Origin: Branchipolynoe longqiensis
Taxonomy: Eukaryota > Annelida > Polychaeta > Phyllodocida > Polynoidae
Length of the DNA: 64,000 nucleotides
Assembly: GCA_030323885.1 (NCBI GenBank)
Contig: CM059193.1
Coordinates: 94,790,852-94,854,851 of the forward strand
Direction of reading: 5' to 3'
Part shown: piece by piece, positions 44,626 to 55,830 of the stretch
Position numbering within the stretch: the stretch's first letter is position 1
Layout: the number at the start of each line of letters is the position of its first letter
Translations under genes and position numbers: made by a program
Notes under the pieces: generated by a model
Told to the model about the DNA's origin: nothing
Database searches by the model: none
What the model saw: the letters and a program-made list of their open reading frames with translations, nothing else

Positions 44626-44939
44626 GGCAGTGTGCCTTCATTCTTCAGCCAACCTGGGCGCGCATACACAATGTTTATAAACATTGAAACGGGTCTCACG
44701 ATGCCCGTGTTACATATATGGTACTTGGAATGAGGGCATGGCTAATTAGGTCATGAGATTGACTGATTATTCTTCATGGGCTGTTCCCAATCCTTAGCTA
44801 ATGCACTAGTATGTAAGTATGATATATAAAACCAAATTTAGCTAAGCATTTTGGTTTGGAAAAAAATACGTTTCATCGGACGATGCAACTTTAAGGAAGC
44901 GGTGAGTTCTGACTTGAGGACGCCGAGTCCCCAGAATGC
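44626..44939. other. no gene seen
   Basis: No coding motif found. Confidence 0.45.
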
Positions 44940-45790
44940 CGGGGTCCCAATTAGTATCCAGTGGTCCCAAATGGTCCCAAATGGTCCCAAATGGTCCCAA
45001 ATGATCGCCAGTGGTCGCCAGTGGTCGCCAGTGCTCCCCAGTTATCCCCAATGTTCCAGAGTGGTTCAGAGTTGTCCGATGGGATCCAGAATGGTCATCA
45101 CTGGTCCCCAATGGTTCACAGTGGTCGCAACTATTCCCCAGTGGTTCCCAGCAGTCCCCGGCTGCCTAGAGGGGTCCCAACTGGTCCCCAGTAGTACGTA
45201 CCAGTCCCTAGTTGGCCAGAGTGGTTCCGAATGGTCTCCAGTGGTCTGAATGATCCCTAGTGGCCCCCAGTGGTCCCCAGTGGTCGCCAGTATTCTCCAG
45301 TCGTCCCTAATGGTCCCCAGTGGTTCCGAGTGGTCTCTAATCGTCCTAGTGGTCCCGTGTGGTCCTTACTGGTCCCTAAATGTCCCCAGTGGTCTCCAGT
45401 GTGCTCCAGCTGTCCATAATGGTCCTCAGTGGTCCCTAATAATCCCCAGTGTTCCCCAATGTTCCCCACGGGTCCCCACCTGTCCCCACTGGTCCCCACC
45501 TGTCCCCACTGGTCCCCACCTGTCCCCACTGGTCCCCACCTGTCCCCACTGGTCCCCACTGGTCCCCAACTGTCCCCACTGGTCCCCACTGGTTCCCAAA
45601 TGTGCCCACTGGTCCCCACCTGTCCCCACTGGTCCCCACCTGTCCCCACTGGTCCCCACTGTAGTATATGGGCGTATGGTCTCGTAGGTAAACAATATAA
45701 TCCCGTTGCTCTCGGACTCGAACCTGAGGGCCACTACAGTATATGTCCCCACTGGTCCCCACTGCTCCCCAATGAGGGCGCCTCCCCACG
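44940..45790. repeat. TGGTCCCCAG / TGGTCCCCACC minisatellite
   Basis: Ten- to twelve-base units. The stretch 45470-45660 is a regular alternation of CTGGTCCCCAC and CTGTCCCCAC (21-22 bp pairs). A non-repeat insert with an ATGGGCGTATGGTCTCG segment lies at 45661-45745. Confidence 0.93.
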
Positions 45791-45929
45791 TGGACAGATT
45801 GTCCCGCCTTAATCTCATAGAGAAGTGGAGACAGATAGGTCCGGCAGGAGTAATGGCGCCTCGACTTCCGGTGCCCTTTGCTGGTGTCCCAAGATAATCA
45901 AAGACTGAAGGCCGCGCGCAGAACGGGTG

Positions 45930-47365
45930 GTTTACCGACCGTTAACCAGCAGGCAGGACCAATAGGGGATCAGTAACCAACAGGCCGGACCAGTACCCCG
46001 CAGGCAGGACTAATAGGGGGCCAGTAACCAGCAGGTAGGACGAACAGGTGGTCAGTAACCAGCAGCCAGGACTAATAGGATCAGTAACTAGCAGGCAAGA
46101 CTAATATGGGACCAGTAACCAGCAGGCAGGACTAATGGGGCACCATTATCCAGGAACCAGCATGTAAGACCAATAGGTGACGAGTAACCAGGAGGTAGAA
46201 GCAATACGGGACCAGTAACCAGCAGGCATGGCTAATAGGGGACCAGGAACCAGGAACCAGCAGGTAGGACTGATAGGGCTCCAGTAATCAGAAGGCAGCA
46301 CCAGTACCCGTCAGGCATGACTAACAGGGGACCAGTAACGAGCACACATACTAATAGGGGACCAGCAACCAGCAACCAGCAGGTCGGACCAATAGGGCGC
46401 CAGTAACTAGCAGGCTTGAATAATAGTGTTGAAGCGCTGCTGGCTTTTGCAAGTTACCAGCAGCACTCTCTCAGGGAGCAAATAGAGGTTTCACACCGGC
46501 AAGAACATGTCCAGACAGGCGCAAAACTATTTGTCCCTGCGGTGCCTGGTTGGGAGATGTTGGGAGTTCCATACATCAACCGCCCTTAATGCTGCCACAT
46601 TGACATCGTTTTCTGTTTAGGGTTTGCTCCCTTAGCCTTCAGTTCTGTCAAGAACCTGTACCACAAGGCAGTGGTTTACAACTCTGCAGGACAGGGGTGT
46701 CAAACTCCCTGAGGTATTGCAAAACCTGCAATAGCTGCATATGATCATTGCAATACCTGCAGTACCTGCATATGGGCATGACTAATATGGGTCAAGTAAC
46801 CAGGAACCAGCAGGTAGGACCAATAGGGGACCAGCAACCAACATGCATGACTAAGAGGGAACTGGTAACTAGCAGGCATGCCATATAGGGGACCAGTAAC
46901 CAGCAGGGATAATTAGTAGGGGACCAAGAACCAGCAGGTAGGACCAATAGGGGACCATCAACCAGCATGACGAGTAGTGGACCAACAACCAGCAGGTCGG
47001 ACCAATAGGGGACCATCAACCAGCATGACCAGTAGTGGACCAACAACCAGCAGGTAGGACTGGTAGGGGACCATAACCCAGCAGGCAGGATCACTAGCGG
47101 ACCAGTAACCAGGAATCAGCTAGCAGAACCGGTAGGGGACCAGGAGCCAGCAGGCAACACCAATAGGGGACCAGTTAGTACCGCTAAAGGATGCCGTCGT
47201 GCGTTTGTGTAAAGTCTCAGGACCAATAGGGGACCATTATCCAGTAGCCAGGACTAACAGGGTGCCAGTAACCAGCAGGAGGGACTAATAGGGGACTAGT
47301 ACCCAGCATGCAGGGCCACTAGGGGACCAATATCCAGCAGGCAGGTATAATAGGGACCAGTTAGT
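45930..47365. repeat. about 31-bp minisatellite (ACCAGTAACCAGCAGGCAGGACTAATAGGGG)
   Basis: Long irregular array with many partial units; a dispersed repeat family A copy (46432-46735) is inserted in it. Confidence 0.9.
46432..46735 (+). repeat. dispersed repeat family A, copy 3
   Basis: Matches 6436-6735 closely (GCTGCTGGCTTTTGCAAGTT, GTTTGCTCCCTTAGCCTTC) and keeps the unfilled CTTAG site. It lies within the 31-bp array. Confidence 0.87.
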
Positions 47366-48180
47366 ACCGCTGAAGGACGCCATCTTACATTCGTGTCACT
47401 CAGCATGGGGACTGATGTCCGATGTTCATATTTAAAATCCCACCGCCTCCACTCATGAGGTGTAGTAAGTGTGCATGTTCATATCCACAACGAATATGAA
47501 TAAGCAATGCTTAGCACCGACCCCCGCTAAATGCTCAGAGAATTATTTATTTATTTATCAACACTAGTATATATATTTAACCAATCGCTGTCATCCACAC
47601 TGTTTGCTGCATAGCTAAGTTCGACGAGCTATTTCTGTTGCCGTTTGCTGGATTTTGGTTACGATTTAACACAAGTATACAAATGGCGGCCCCCATATAG
47701 GGTTCCAGCTGTATGAGTATTGTTTACGTATATATACATGTGTTAGACCTTAGTCTCCCCACTGGGAAGGTCGGTATCATTTTCGTTGTGTAGTAAGCAT
47801 GTTCTGATTTATTTTCTCTATTGCTTGTCATGTTTGCTCAATATTGAACTAGTGCTCGTTTTTGTAAATATTTTATTTGCCAGCACCCCATACAATGGTC
47901 TTGCAGCACAGACGATGATAGGTGTTTACAGTTACCCTAACGAGCTGGCACTAGATGCCCAATAGGGCCTAGGTATGCCAGAATAGGATCTGTAAGTTAA
48001 TCAGTAAGTTATTCTTATGCTCATTTGTTATTGTTGCATTTGTTGATTCAGCAGGGTACTTCTGAGTCTGTATCTAAAGCACAATCCCTGTTCCGTGGAC
48101 ATGAATGTATCCCCATATGTAGGACGTGTATTGGTTGAGGTGACTGCCCCCCTGGTGGCACAGTCTCCCTCGAAAGGCTT
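47366..48180. other. no gene seen
   Basis: AT-rich sequence without recognisable features. Confidence 0.45.
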
Positions 48181-48182
48181 AT

Positions 48183-48335
48183 TGCTTCCTAGCCTGGCGC
48201 TCGGCATTATTAGGGTAGGGCAAGGACTTGTTCAGTGTCAGGATACTGTGACTGTATAGGATATCGGTTCATGGTGCCGGCGGTCTGATTTCCCAATGGG
48301 GCAGCACTATAAAGTCACCACAAGCGTGCACTGTC
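48183..48335 (+). mobile_element. SINE family 1, truncated copy
   Basis: Contains GCTTCCTAGCCTGGCGCTCG through GGGGCAGCACTATAAAGTCA. It breaks off where the 53-bp array begins. Confidence 0.8.
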
Positions 48336-48379
48336 CAACACCGAAAGCCACTGCAGGCTACTCTCTGGTTCAGTAATAC

Positions 48380-50035
48380 AATCAAGGAGACCCATTGTCA
48401 TAGGTGTACGCATGGTCTACCACACATCTGTACACGTTGGACTCTCTTTGTCATAGTTGTACACGCGGTCTACCACACATCTGTACACATTGGACTCTCT
48501 TTGTCATAGTTGTACACGTGGTATACATCAAATCTGTACACATTGGACTCTCTTTGTCATAGTTGTACACATGGTCTATGACACATATGTACATGTTGGA
48601 CTCTCTTTGTCATAGTTATACACACGGTCTACCACACATATGTACACATTGGACTCTCTTTGTCATAGTTATACATGTGGTATACATCAAATCTGTACAT
48701 GTTGGACTCTCTTTGTCATAGTTTTACACATGGTCTATGACACATCTGTACACGTTGGACTCTCTTTGTCATAGTTGTACATGCGGTCTACCACACATAT
48801 GTACAAGTTGGACTCTTTTTTTCATAGTTATACACATGGTATACGTCACATCTGTACATGTTGGACTCTCTTTGTCATAGTTGTACACATGGTCTATGAC
48901 ACATCTGTACACGTTGGACTCTCTTTGTCATAGTTATACACGCAGTCTACCACACATCTGTACACATTGGATTATATTTGTCATAGGTATACATGCGGTC
49001 TACCACACGTCTGTACACATTGGACTCTCTTTGTCATAGTTATACACGCGGTCCACCACACATCTGTACATGTTGGACTCTCTTTGTCATAGTTGTACAC
49101 GCGGTCTACCACACATCTGTACATGTTGGACTCTTTTTTTCATAGTTATACACATGGTATACGTCACATCTGTACACGTTGGACTCTCTTTGTCATAGTT
49201 GTACACATGGTCTATGACACATCTGTGCATGTTGGACTCTCTTTGTCATAGTTATACATGCAGTCTACCATACATCTGTACACATTGGACTATCTTTGTC
49301 ATAGTTGTACACTTGGTCTACCACACATCTGTACATGGTGGACTCTTGTTGTCATAGGTGTACATGTGGTCTACCACTCATCTGTAAATGTTGGCGTCTC
49401 TTTGTCATAGTTGTACACATGGTCTACAACACATTTGTGCACATTGGTTTCTCTTTGTCATAGTTGTACACATGGTCTATGACACATCTGTACATATTGG
49501 ACTCTCTTTGTTGTAGTTGCACACACGGTCTACGATACATCTGTACATATTGGTTTCTCTTTGGCATAGTTGTACATGCGGTCTATGACACATCTGCACA
49601 TGTTGGACTCTCTTTGTCATAGTTATACATGCGGTATATGACACATCTGTGCACATTGGACTCTCTTTGTCATAGTTACACACATGGTCTACTATACATA
49701 TGTACATATTGGTTTCTCTTTGTCATAGTTGTACAAACAGTCTATGCTACATCTGCACACATTGGACTCTCTTTGTCATAGTTATACACATGGTATATGA
49801 CACCTCTGTGTACATTAGATTCTCTTTGTCATAGTTGCACACACGGTCTACAACACATCTGTACATATTGGTTTCTCATTGTCATAGTTGTACACGTGGT
49901 CTATGACACATCTGTACACATTGGACTCTCTTTGTCATAGTTATACACGTGGTCTATGACACATCTGTGCACATTAGATTCTCTTTGTCATTGTTGTACA
50001 CACAGTCTATAACACATCTGCACACGTTTGATTCG
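48380..50035. repeat. 53-bp minisatellite, about 31 copies
   Basis: Unit TTGGACTCTCTTTGTCATAG-TTGTACACATGG-TCTATGACACATCTGTACACA. Variant units (GGTATACATCAAATC; GGTCTATGACACATC) recur at roughly 159-bp spacing in the first third, hinting at a three-unit higher order. Confidence 0.95.
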
Positions 50036-50274
50036 CTTTGAGTTTGGATTGATAACTCCAAGAATGGAATCATAAAGATGAGATCACAAATAAAAGAATG
50101 TGCAGAATAGAAGAAACAATTTGCCGCCTCAAGGAAGGCCGCATTGAAGGGCGGCGGGCAGTGGGCGGCGGGCGGCCAAGTGCCCGCAGACCCGCCTCAC
50201 AGGAAGCATCAATCGATGATTTGAGGAACACACAGTAATCAATGACTCTTTATACATAAGAGCAGGTCCTAGGT
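50036..50274. other. no gene seen
   Basis: Short non-repeat spacer between two arrays. Confidence 0.45.
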
Positions 50275-50880
50275 GGGACGAGGCGGGGCGGGGCGGGGTG
50301 GGGCGGGGCGGGATCGGGCGGGGCGGGGAAGAGAGGGACGGGGCGGAGCTGGCCAGGAAAAGGTGTATGTGGGGCTGGGACGGGGCGGGGCGACGTATGA
50401 CGGGGTGGGGAACAAGTGTGGAGTTTGGGATGGGGAGGGAGCGGGGCGGGCGTGCGGGGGGGGCGGGCGGGGGCGGGCGGCGCGGGCGGAGTGGGGCGGT
50501 ATGGTGGAGTGCGGTATGGTGGGAAAGTGGATTGACCGGGTGGGCCGAGGTATGGCAGAGTGAGAAGGGGTGGAGTGGTTAGGGCCGCCCTCGCGGACGG
50601 TGGGAGGGGCTGTGGGAGGGGGTGGGATGTGGGAGGGGGACGGGTTGTGGGTGGGAGGGGGGCGGGCTGTGGGTACAGGAGGGGGTTGTGGGAGGGGGGT
50701 GGGCTGTGGGTACAGGAAGGGCTGTGGGAGGGGGCGGGCTGTGGGAGGGAGCGGGCTGTGGGTACAGGAGGGGCTGTGGGAGGGGGTGGGCGGGCTGTAG
50801 ATACGGGTGGGCGGAGTGTGGGTGCAGGTGGGCATGCGGTGGGAGGGCGCGGGCGGGGGAGATGGTAGGGGCTGGTGGTG
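50275..50880. repeat. G-rich minisatellite with quadruplex-type runs
   Basis: GGGGCGGGGCGGGGTGGGGC at 50284 and GGGCTGTGGGTACAGGAGGG units from 50640 to 50800. The plus strand is almost free of C runs. Open frames on both strands reflect composition. Confidence 0.92.
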
Positions 50881-51441
50881 AAATGACGCTGCGGTCTGCG
50901 GGCGGGCAACAGGGGTCAAAGGTCACAGAACGAGTAATGTAAACGACATGACGAACGCCGACAGCGCCCCCTATGAGCGGCCGCCATCACCAGGAGTGGG
51001 TGGGAGGTGGTGGTCGTAGTAGTGGTAGTGGAGGGGCGGGGGGGGGGGGTAGTAGTAGTGTGGTGGTGGTAGGTACTCCAAAGTGATTTTTATTTTAATG
51101 TTTCAGTGTTTAATATTATATAGGTGTATAGATCTTTTGAATCTGATTCCAGTGATATACAATTATATAGATCTCTTCAAAAGTTCTGTAATTATGAGGT
51201 TTTAAAGATTAATTTGTCCCCCCTTATTTGTGCACATTTCCAAATTAGGGAACTCTTCATTTTTAAGGCCCCAACACAAAAGCTATGTTGTGTATAATTT
51301 GTCCAATATTAAAGAATCTCACTCTATATAGCACAAATAACAGGCTCCACCCCCCCCCCCCCCCCCAGTCCATTAGCTTTGTTATTCTGTCAATATGTCA
51401 TGGTAAACTTGTTAATTCCTTAATTTCTACTGAGTATCATT
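50881..51441. other. no gene seen
   Basis: GTGGTGGTAGTAGT simple sequence at 51000-51075, then AT-rich sequence, and a poly-C run at 51351-51366. Confidence 0.5.
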
Positions 51442-51536
51442 AGGGTTACTCGCCTTCCAGCCCTCCTCCACGCTGCCCTTTTTCCTTTTGGCATTTCTTC
51501 ACCTCGGACCGCTGCATCCCCTCGGGCCGCTCCAGG

Positions 51537-53069
51537 ATGCCCAGACACAGAAAGGGCACGGGCCGCCAGAGCTCCCTGGGGACCGCCCTGGCCACGCCGG
51601 GACCCTCCTCGGACGCGCCGGGAGGCGCCTCACCCTCCTCGGCCCCGGCGTCTCCGTCGGCACCCTCGGACCCCGCCTCGGGCACCGAGACAAGTGTGAT
51701 TCTCAAGGCTCTCCTCTCTCTTGAGGCCCTCCATCGCCTCACCAGCGCCCGCCTGGACGCCCGCATGGACGCCCTCGAATCGGGGGGACCCCGAGGGCCA
51801 CCGGAGATGCCCCTCGCCTGCGCCGAGGCGAGAAGCCGCCTAGACCACGCCGACCGCCCCAGCACCTCGGGCGCGCGCCGCAGGAGGGGCCTGCCCCCCG
51901 CCGCCGCCTCAAGCGACTCTGCCGGGGGCAGTGCACCCCCAGCACGAACGCGGCAGCCATCTCACCGCCACGCCCGAGGGGATGCCACCGCCCACCCCGA
52001 GGCAGCGGACGGCGTACAGCACACCGCCCATCCCAGCACCTCGGGGACACGTCACCTCGGGGGCGCGCCCTCCCCCGCCGCCTCAAGCACCGCGGAAGGA
52101 AGCCCGGACGACCGCCGGGAGGCGCCTCGCCGAGTTCGGCCCCGGGTCCCTCGGTCCGCCCCCCCCCCCCCCCCCCCCCGGCTGGCCCGGGGGGCCCTCT
52201 CCGGTGCCTCACCACCACCTCCATGCCGACAACCCCCTGACCACTACCGACAACCCCCCAGAGATCACCGATCGAAACGCCGCCCAGACAGAGCCGGGGA
52301 TCATCACCTCGCACCTCACGCCTCAGACACAGCCCAGCCTCACGAGGAACCCTCCCCAGACGCCGCCCGTCCTCAGGACGAACCCTCCCCAGACAACACC
52401 GCCACCGACCATCACGACCACCGACAACCCCCCAGCGACCACCGATCGAAACGCCGCCCAGACAGAGCCGGGGATCATCACCTCGCACCTCACGCCTCAG
52501 ACACAGCCCAGCCTCAGGAGGAACCCTCCCCAGACGCCGCCCATCCCCAGGACGAACCCTCCCCAGACAACACCGCCGCCGACCATCACGACCACCGACA
52601 ACCCCCCAGCGACCACCGATCGAAACGCCGCCCAGACAGAGTCGGGGATCATCACCTCGCACCTCAGGCCTCAGACTCAGCCCAGCCTCACGAGGAACCC
52701 TCCCCAGACAATGCAGCCGCCCCAGATAGCACAGCCGCCGACCTTCACGACACCGCCTTCATCAACCCGCCCGACCCGACCCTGATCCCCACCCCGCCCA
52801 GCCCTGAGGAGTGCGCTGCCCCCCCTGCTCGACCCTCGCCGGACCTCCTCCCCTCAGGCCTCAGGAGCGGGCCTCCCTCTTTTGGCCGCCCGCTCCCCAT
52901 CCACATAGGCCCCGGACCCTCTTCTCACCCAGACCTGCAACTCCCGGCCCCCGCCTCGGGCGCCCCGCGTCCCCGCCTCGGGCGCGCCTCGAGCCCTCTC
53001 CTCCATTTTGGTGGAGGGCTCCTCGGCGCCCCCTCCCCTCACATGAACTTTTACCTCTGCTCCGTATGA
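51537..53069 (+). CDS. 510-residue Pro/Ala/His-rich protein of the GC-rich retroelement
   Basis: I do not recognise the protein. It starts MPRHRKGTGRQSSLG, has a short possible helix (ILKALLSLEALHRLTSARLD, about residues 54-73), and is otherwise disordered and Pro/Ser/Ala-rich. Three tandem copies of a 58-residue unit (RQPPSDHRSKRRPDRAGDHH...EEPSPD) fall at about residues 237-415. It ends PSPHMNFYLCSV, and the same ending is in frame in the second unit. The ATG at 51537 is the first in the unit, about 90 bp after the element start. The arrangement suggests a Gag-like or structural ORF1 product of a retroelement. Caution: the region is so GC-rich that other frames are open too (for example 51931-52785), so coding is likely but not certain. 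Confidence 0.5.
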   Translation: MPRHRKGTGRQSSLGTALATPGPSSDAPGGASPSSAPASPSAPSDPASGTETSVILKALLSLEALHRLTSARLDARMDALESGGPRGPPEMPLACAEARSRLDHADRPSTSGARRRRGLPPAAASSDSAGGSAPPARTRQPSHRHARGDATAHPEAADGVQHTAHPSTSGTRHLGGAPSPAASSTAEGSPDDRREAPRRVRPRVPRSAPPPPPPRLARGALSGASPPPPCRQPPDHYRQPPRDHRSKRRPDRAGDHHLAPHASDTAQPHEEPSPDAARPQDEPSPDNTATDHHDHRQPPSDHRSKRRPDRAGDHHLAPHASDTAQPQEEPSPDAAHPQDEPSPDNTAADHHDHRQPPSDHRSKRRPDRVGDHHLAPQASDSAQPHEEPSPDNAAAPDSTAADLHDTAFINPPDPTLIPTPPSPEECAAPPARPSPDLLPSGLRSGPPSFGRPLPIHIGPGPSSHPDLQLPAPASGAPRPRLGRASSPLLHFGGGLLGAPSPHMNFYLCSV

Positions 53070-53420
53070 GCCCTGTATAGACTCTCTTGTTCTTTTCTCT
53101 GCTCCTCATGAGCCTTACCTTCCCTGTACCTTGTACCTGCTCCTCCTGAGCCTGTTCACTTGCCATGTTTACCCCCTCTGTTGCCAGAGGCGCCTCAATA
53201 AACGCCTCTTATTTCCACCCCTGCCTCCTCTTCTTCCTTTTCGCACATCGGTCGTAATGCGAAGCATTGCGCTTGATGTGTGGAGAGGAAGAGACCCTCC
53301 CCCCCTCCCCGGCGTCGCGCAGCATTCTCACCTCGCGCGACGCCCGCCTCTCACCTTTCGTCCTCCCCCTCCCCCCGCCTTGCTTTCGCACCTCACCTGT
53401 CACAGCCCTCCTGCCCTCCC

Positions 53421-53450
53421 TTATAAGGCCGCCCGCCGGCCTCTCTCAGT
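53421..53450 (+). promoter_or_regulatory. TATA box and initiator of the retroelement unit 2
   Basis: TTATAAGG (53421-53428) is followed by TCAGT (53446-53450), with the initiator A 27 bp from the TATA start. Block A, the first base shared with unit 1, begins at 53452. Unit 1 therefore starts within about four bases of the predicted transcription start. Confidence 0.65.
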
Positions 53451-53782
53451 CACTCGCCTTCCAGCCCTCCTCCACGCTGCCCTTTTTCCTCCACCTACCC
53501 ACCCAACTTTCTCCTCCTCTCTTCTAGTCTTTTTCAGTGGAGGGCTCCTCGGCGCCCCCTCCCCTCACATGAACTTTTACCTCTGCTCCGTATGAGCCCT
53601 GTATAGACTCTCTTGTTCTTTTTTCTGCTCCTCATGAGCCTTACCTTCCCTGTACCTTGTACCTGCTCCTCCTGAGCCTGTTCACTTGCCATGTTTACCC
53701 CCTCTGTTGCCAGAGGCGCCTCAATAAATGCCTCTTATTTCCACCCCCGCCTCCTCTTCTTCCTTTTCGCACATCAGGGTTA

Positions 53783-54430
53783 ATGATAAATTCGTTGAAA
53801 CATCATAATTGATATTCAACTTACACCATCACTCTATTTCTTATTCCAAAATAATCAGAATCAAAAGCTGGATATGATCATAAATGTTTTGAATTAATAT
53901 GAGGAAAAAACTGAAAGTTCACTTTTATAGGCATTGCTAGCTGACTATAAGTCAAGATCGCCAAGACATTAACTTGATTATTGTGCTTAAACAGATTCCC
54001 TCGGGTGACAATAGGCTTCAGAAATGTTTTCAATGTCTGGCACCTTCCATACTCTAAAGTCATCATTGATGGGTGCCACATCAAGCTTTTTCTGCCAAAA
54101 CAGAAGCTTCAATCAACACCATTTTCATCACTCAGGAAGACATGGTCATTTCTCATACCAACCTTGCCGGGTATGATATAAATGTCAATCAAATATGTTC
54201 TGGGTAGGTAGAGGAAGACAAGCTTTCTGAGGATATAATTTTCAGGACAATCCTGATTAATTTTCAAGGAGAATGCGCGTTTGAATGTTTTCACTCCGTC
54301 TGTTCAATCAGATTTCCTGCTCAAAGACAGCCATGCTTGATATTCTAATGACCCTAAAAGACAAAAGAACAGGCATTCACGTCATATCATTTATATTTCA
54401 AACAAAGCAGAATTACTGAAGATTGGAGTG
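53783..54430. other. no gene seen
   Basis: AT-rich sequence with short open frames on both strands that resemble no family. Confidence 0.45.
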
Positions 54431-55830
54431 GTTTTAGAATGGTTCAATTAGGTCAGATTGTGTGATGTGGACAGCGTGTCCGCCCACTTTGGTGTACCTA
54501 GTAGTAGTGGTGGCGGTGGTGGTGTGTGGTGATGTGTGGTGGTGCCTGGTGGTGCTGGTAGTGGTAGTGGTTTTAGAATGGTTCAATTAGGTCAGATTGT
54601 GTGATGTGGACAGCGTGTCTGCCCACTTTGGTGCACCTAGTAGTAGTGGTGGCGGTGGTGGTGTGTGGTGATGTGTGGTGGTGTCTGGTGGTGCTGGTAG
54701 TGGTAGTGGTTTTAGAATGGTTCAATTAGGTCAGATTGTGTGATGTGGACAGCGTGTCCGCCCACTTTGGTGTACCTAGTAGTAGTGGTGGCGGTGGTGG
54801 TGTGGGTGGTGTCTGGTGGTGCTGGTAGTGGTAGTGGTTTTAGAATGGTTCAATTAGGTCAGATTGTGTGATGTGGACAGCGTGTCCGCCCACTTTGGTG
54901 CACCTAGTAGTAGTGGTGGCGGTGGTGGTGTGTGGTGATGTGTGGTGGTGTCTGGTGGTGCTGGTAGTGGTAGTGGTTTTAGAATGGTTCAATTAGGTCA
55001 GATTGTGTGATGTGGACAGCGTGTCCGCCCACTTTGGTGTACCAGTAGTAGTGGTGGCGGTGGTGGTGTGTGGTGATGTGTGGTGGTGTCTGGTGGTGCT
55101 GGTAGTGGTAGTGGTTTTAGAATGGTTCAATTAGGTCAGATTGTGTGATGTGGACAGCGTGTCCGCACACTTTGGTGTACCTAGTAGTAGTGGTGGCGGT
55201 GGTGGTGTGTGGTGATGTGTGGTGGTGTCTGGTGGTGCTGGTAGTGGTAGTGGTTTTAGAATGGTTCAATTAGGTCAGATTGTGTGATGTGGACAGCGTG
55301 TCCGCCCACTTTGGTGTACCTAGTAGTAGTGGTGGCGGTGGTGGTGTGTGGTGATGTGTGGTGGTGTCTGGTGGTGCTGGTAGTGGTAGTGGTTTTAGAA
55401 TGGTTCAATTAGGTCAGATTGTGTGATGTGGACAGCGTGTCCGCACACTTTGGTGTACCAGTAGTAGTGGTGGTGGTGGTGGTGTGTGGTGATGTGTGGT
55501 GGTGTCTGGTGGTGCTGGTCGTGGTAGTGGTTTTAGAATGGTTCAATTAGGTCAGATTGTGTGATGTGGACAGCGTGTCTGCACACTTTGGTGCACCTAG
55601 TAGTAGTGGTGGCGGTGGTGGTGTGTGGTGATGTGTGGTGGTGTCTGGTGGTGCTGGTAGTGGTAGTGGTTTTAGAATGGTTCAACTAGGTCAGATTGTG
55701 TGATGTGGACAGCGTGTCCGCCCACTTTGGTGCACCTAGTAGTAGTGGTGGCGGTGGTGGTGTGTGGTGATGTGTGGTGGTGTCTGGTGGTGCTGGTCGT
55801 GGTAGTGGTGGTGGTGGTGATGTATGGTGA
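54431..55830. repeat. 139-bp minisatellite, about 10 copies
   Basis: GTTTTAGAATGGTTCAATTA starts at 54431, 54570, 54709, 54837, 54976, 55114 and onward. One unit is 128 bp; the others are 138-139 bp. Each holds GACAGCGTGTCCGCCCACTT and a GGTGGTGGTG tract. Confidence 0.95.

Larger units (their letters stand above)
51449..53775 (+). mobile_element. GC-rich retroelement tandem dimer with AGGGTTA target duplication
   Basis: Two units lie head to tail. Block A (ACTCGCCTTCCAGCCCTCCT...) starts at 51448 and again at 53452. Block B (239 bp, GTGGAGGGCTCCTCGGCGCC to CGCACATC, with AATAAA) is at 53011-53249 and 53537-53775 without length change. AGGGTTA stands immediately before and after (51442-51448, 53776-53782). 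Unit 1 carries a 510-codon frame; unit 2 lacks it and instead has CTAGTCTTTTTCAG, an acceptor-like end, just before block B. No polymerase is present, so the element is non-autonomous. The class is unresolved (a Penelope-like or DIRS-like relative, or a processed gene dimer). Confidence 0.65.

Noticed and set aside
50250..50942. Pro-rich and Gly-rich frames of 200 residues on both strands
   Set aside because: G-rich minisatellite; open on both strands and in several frames.
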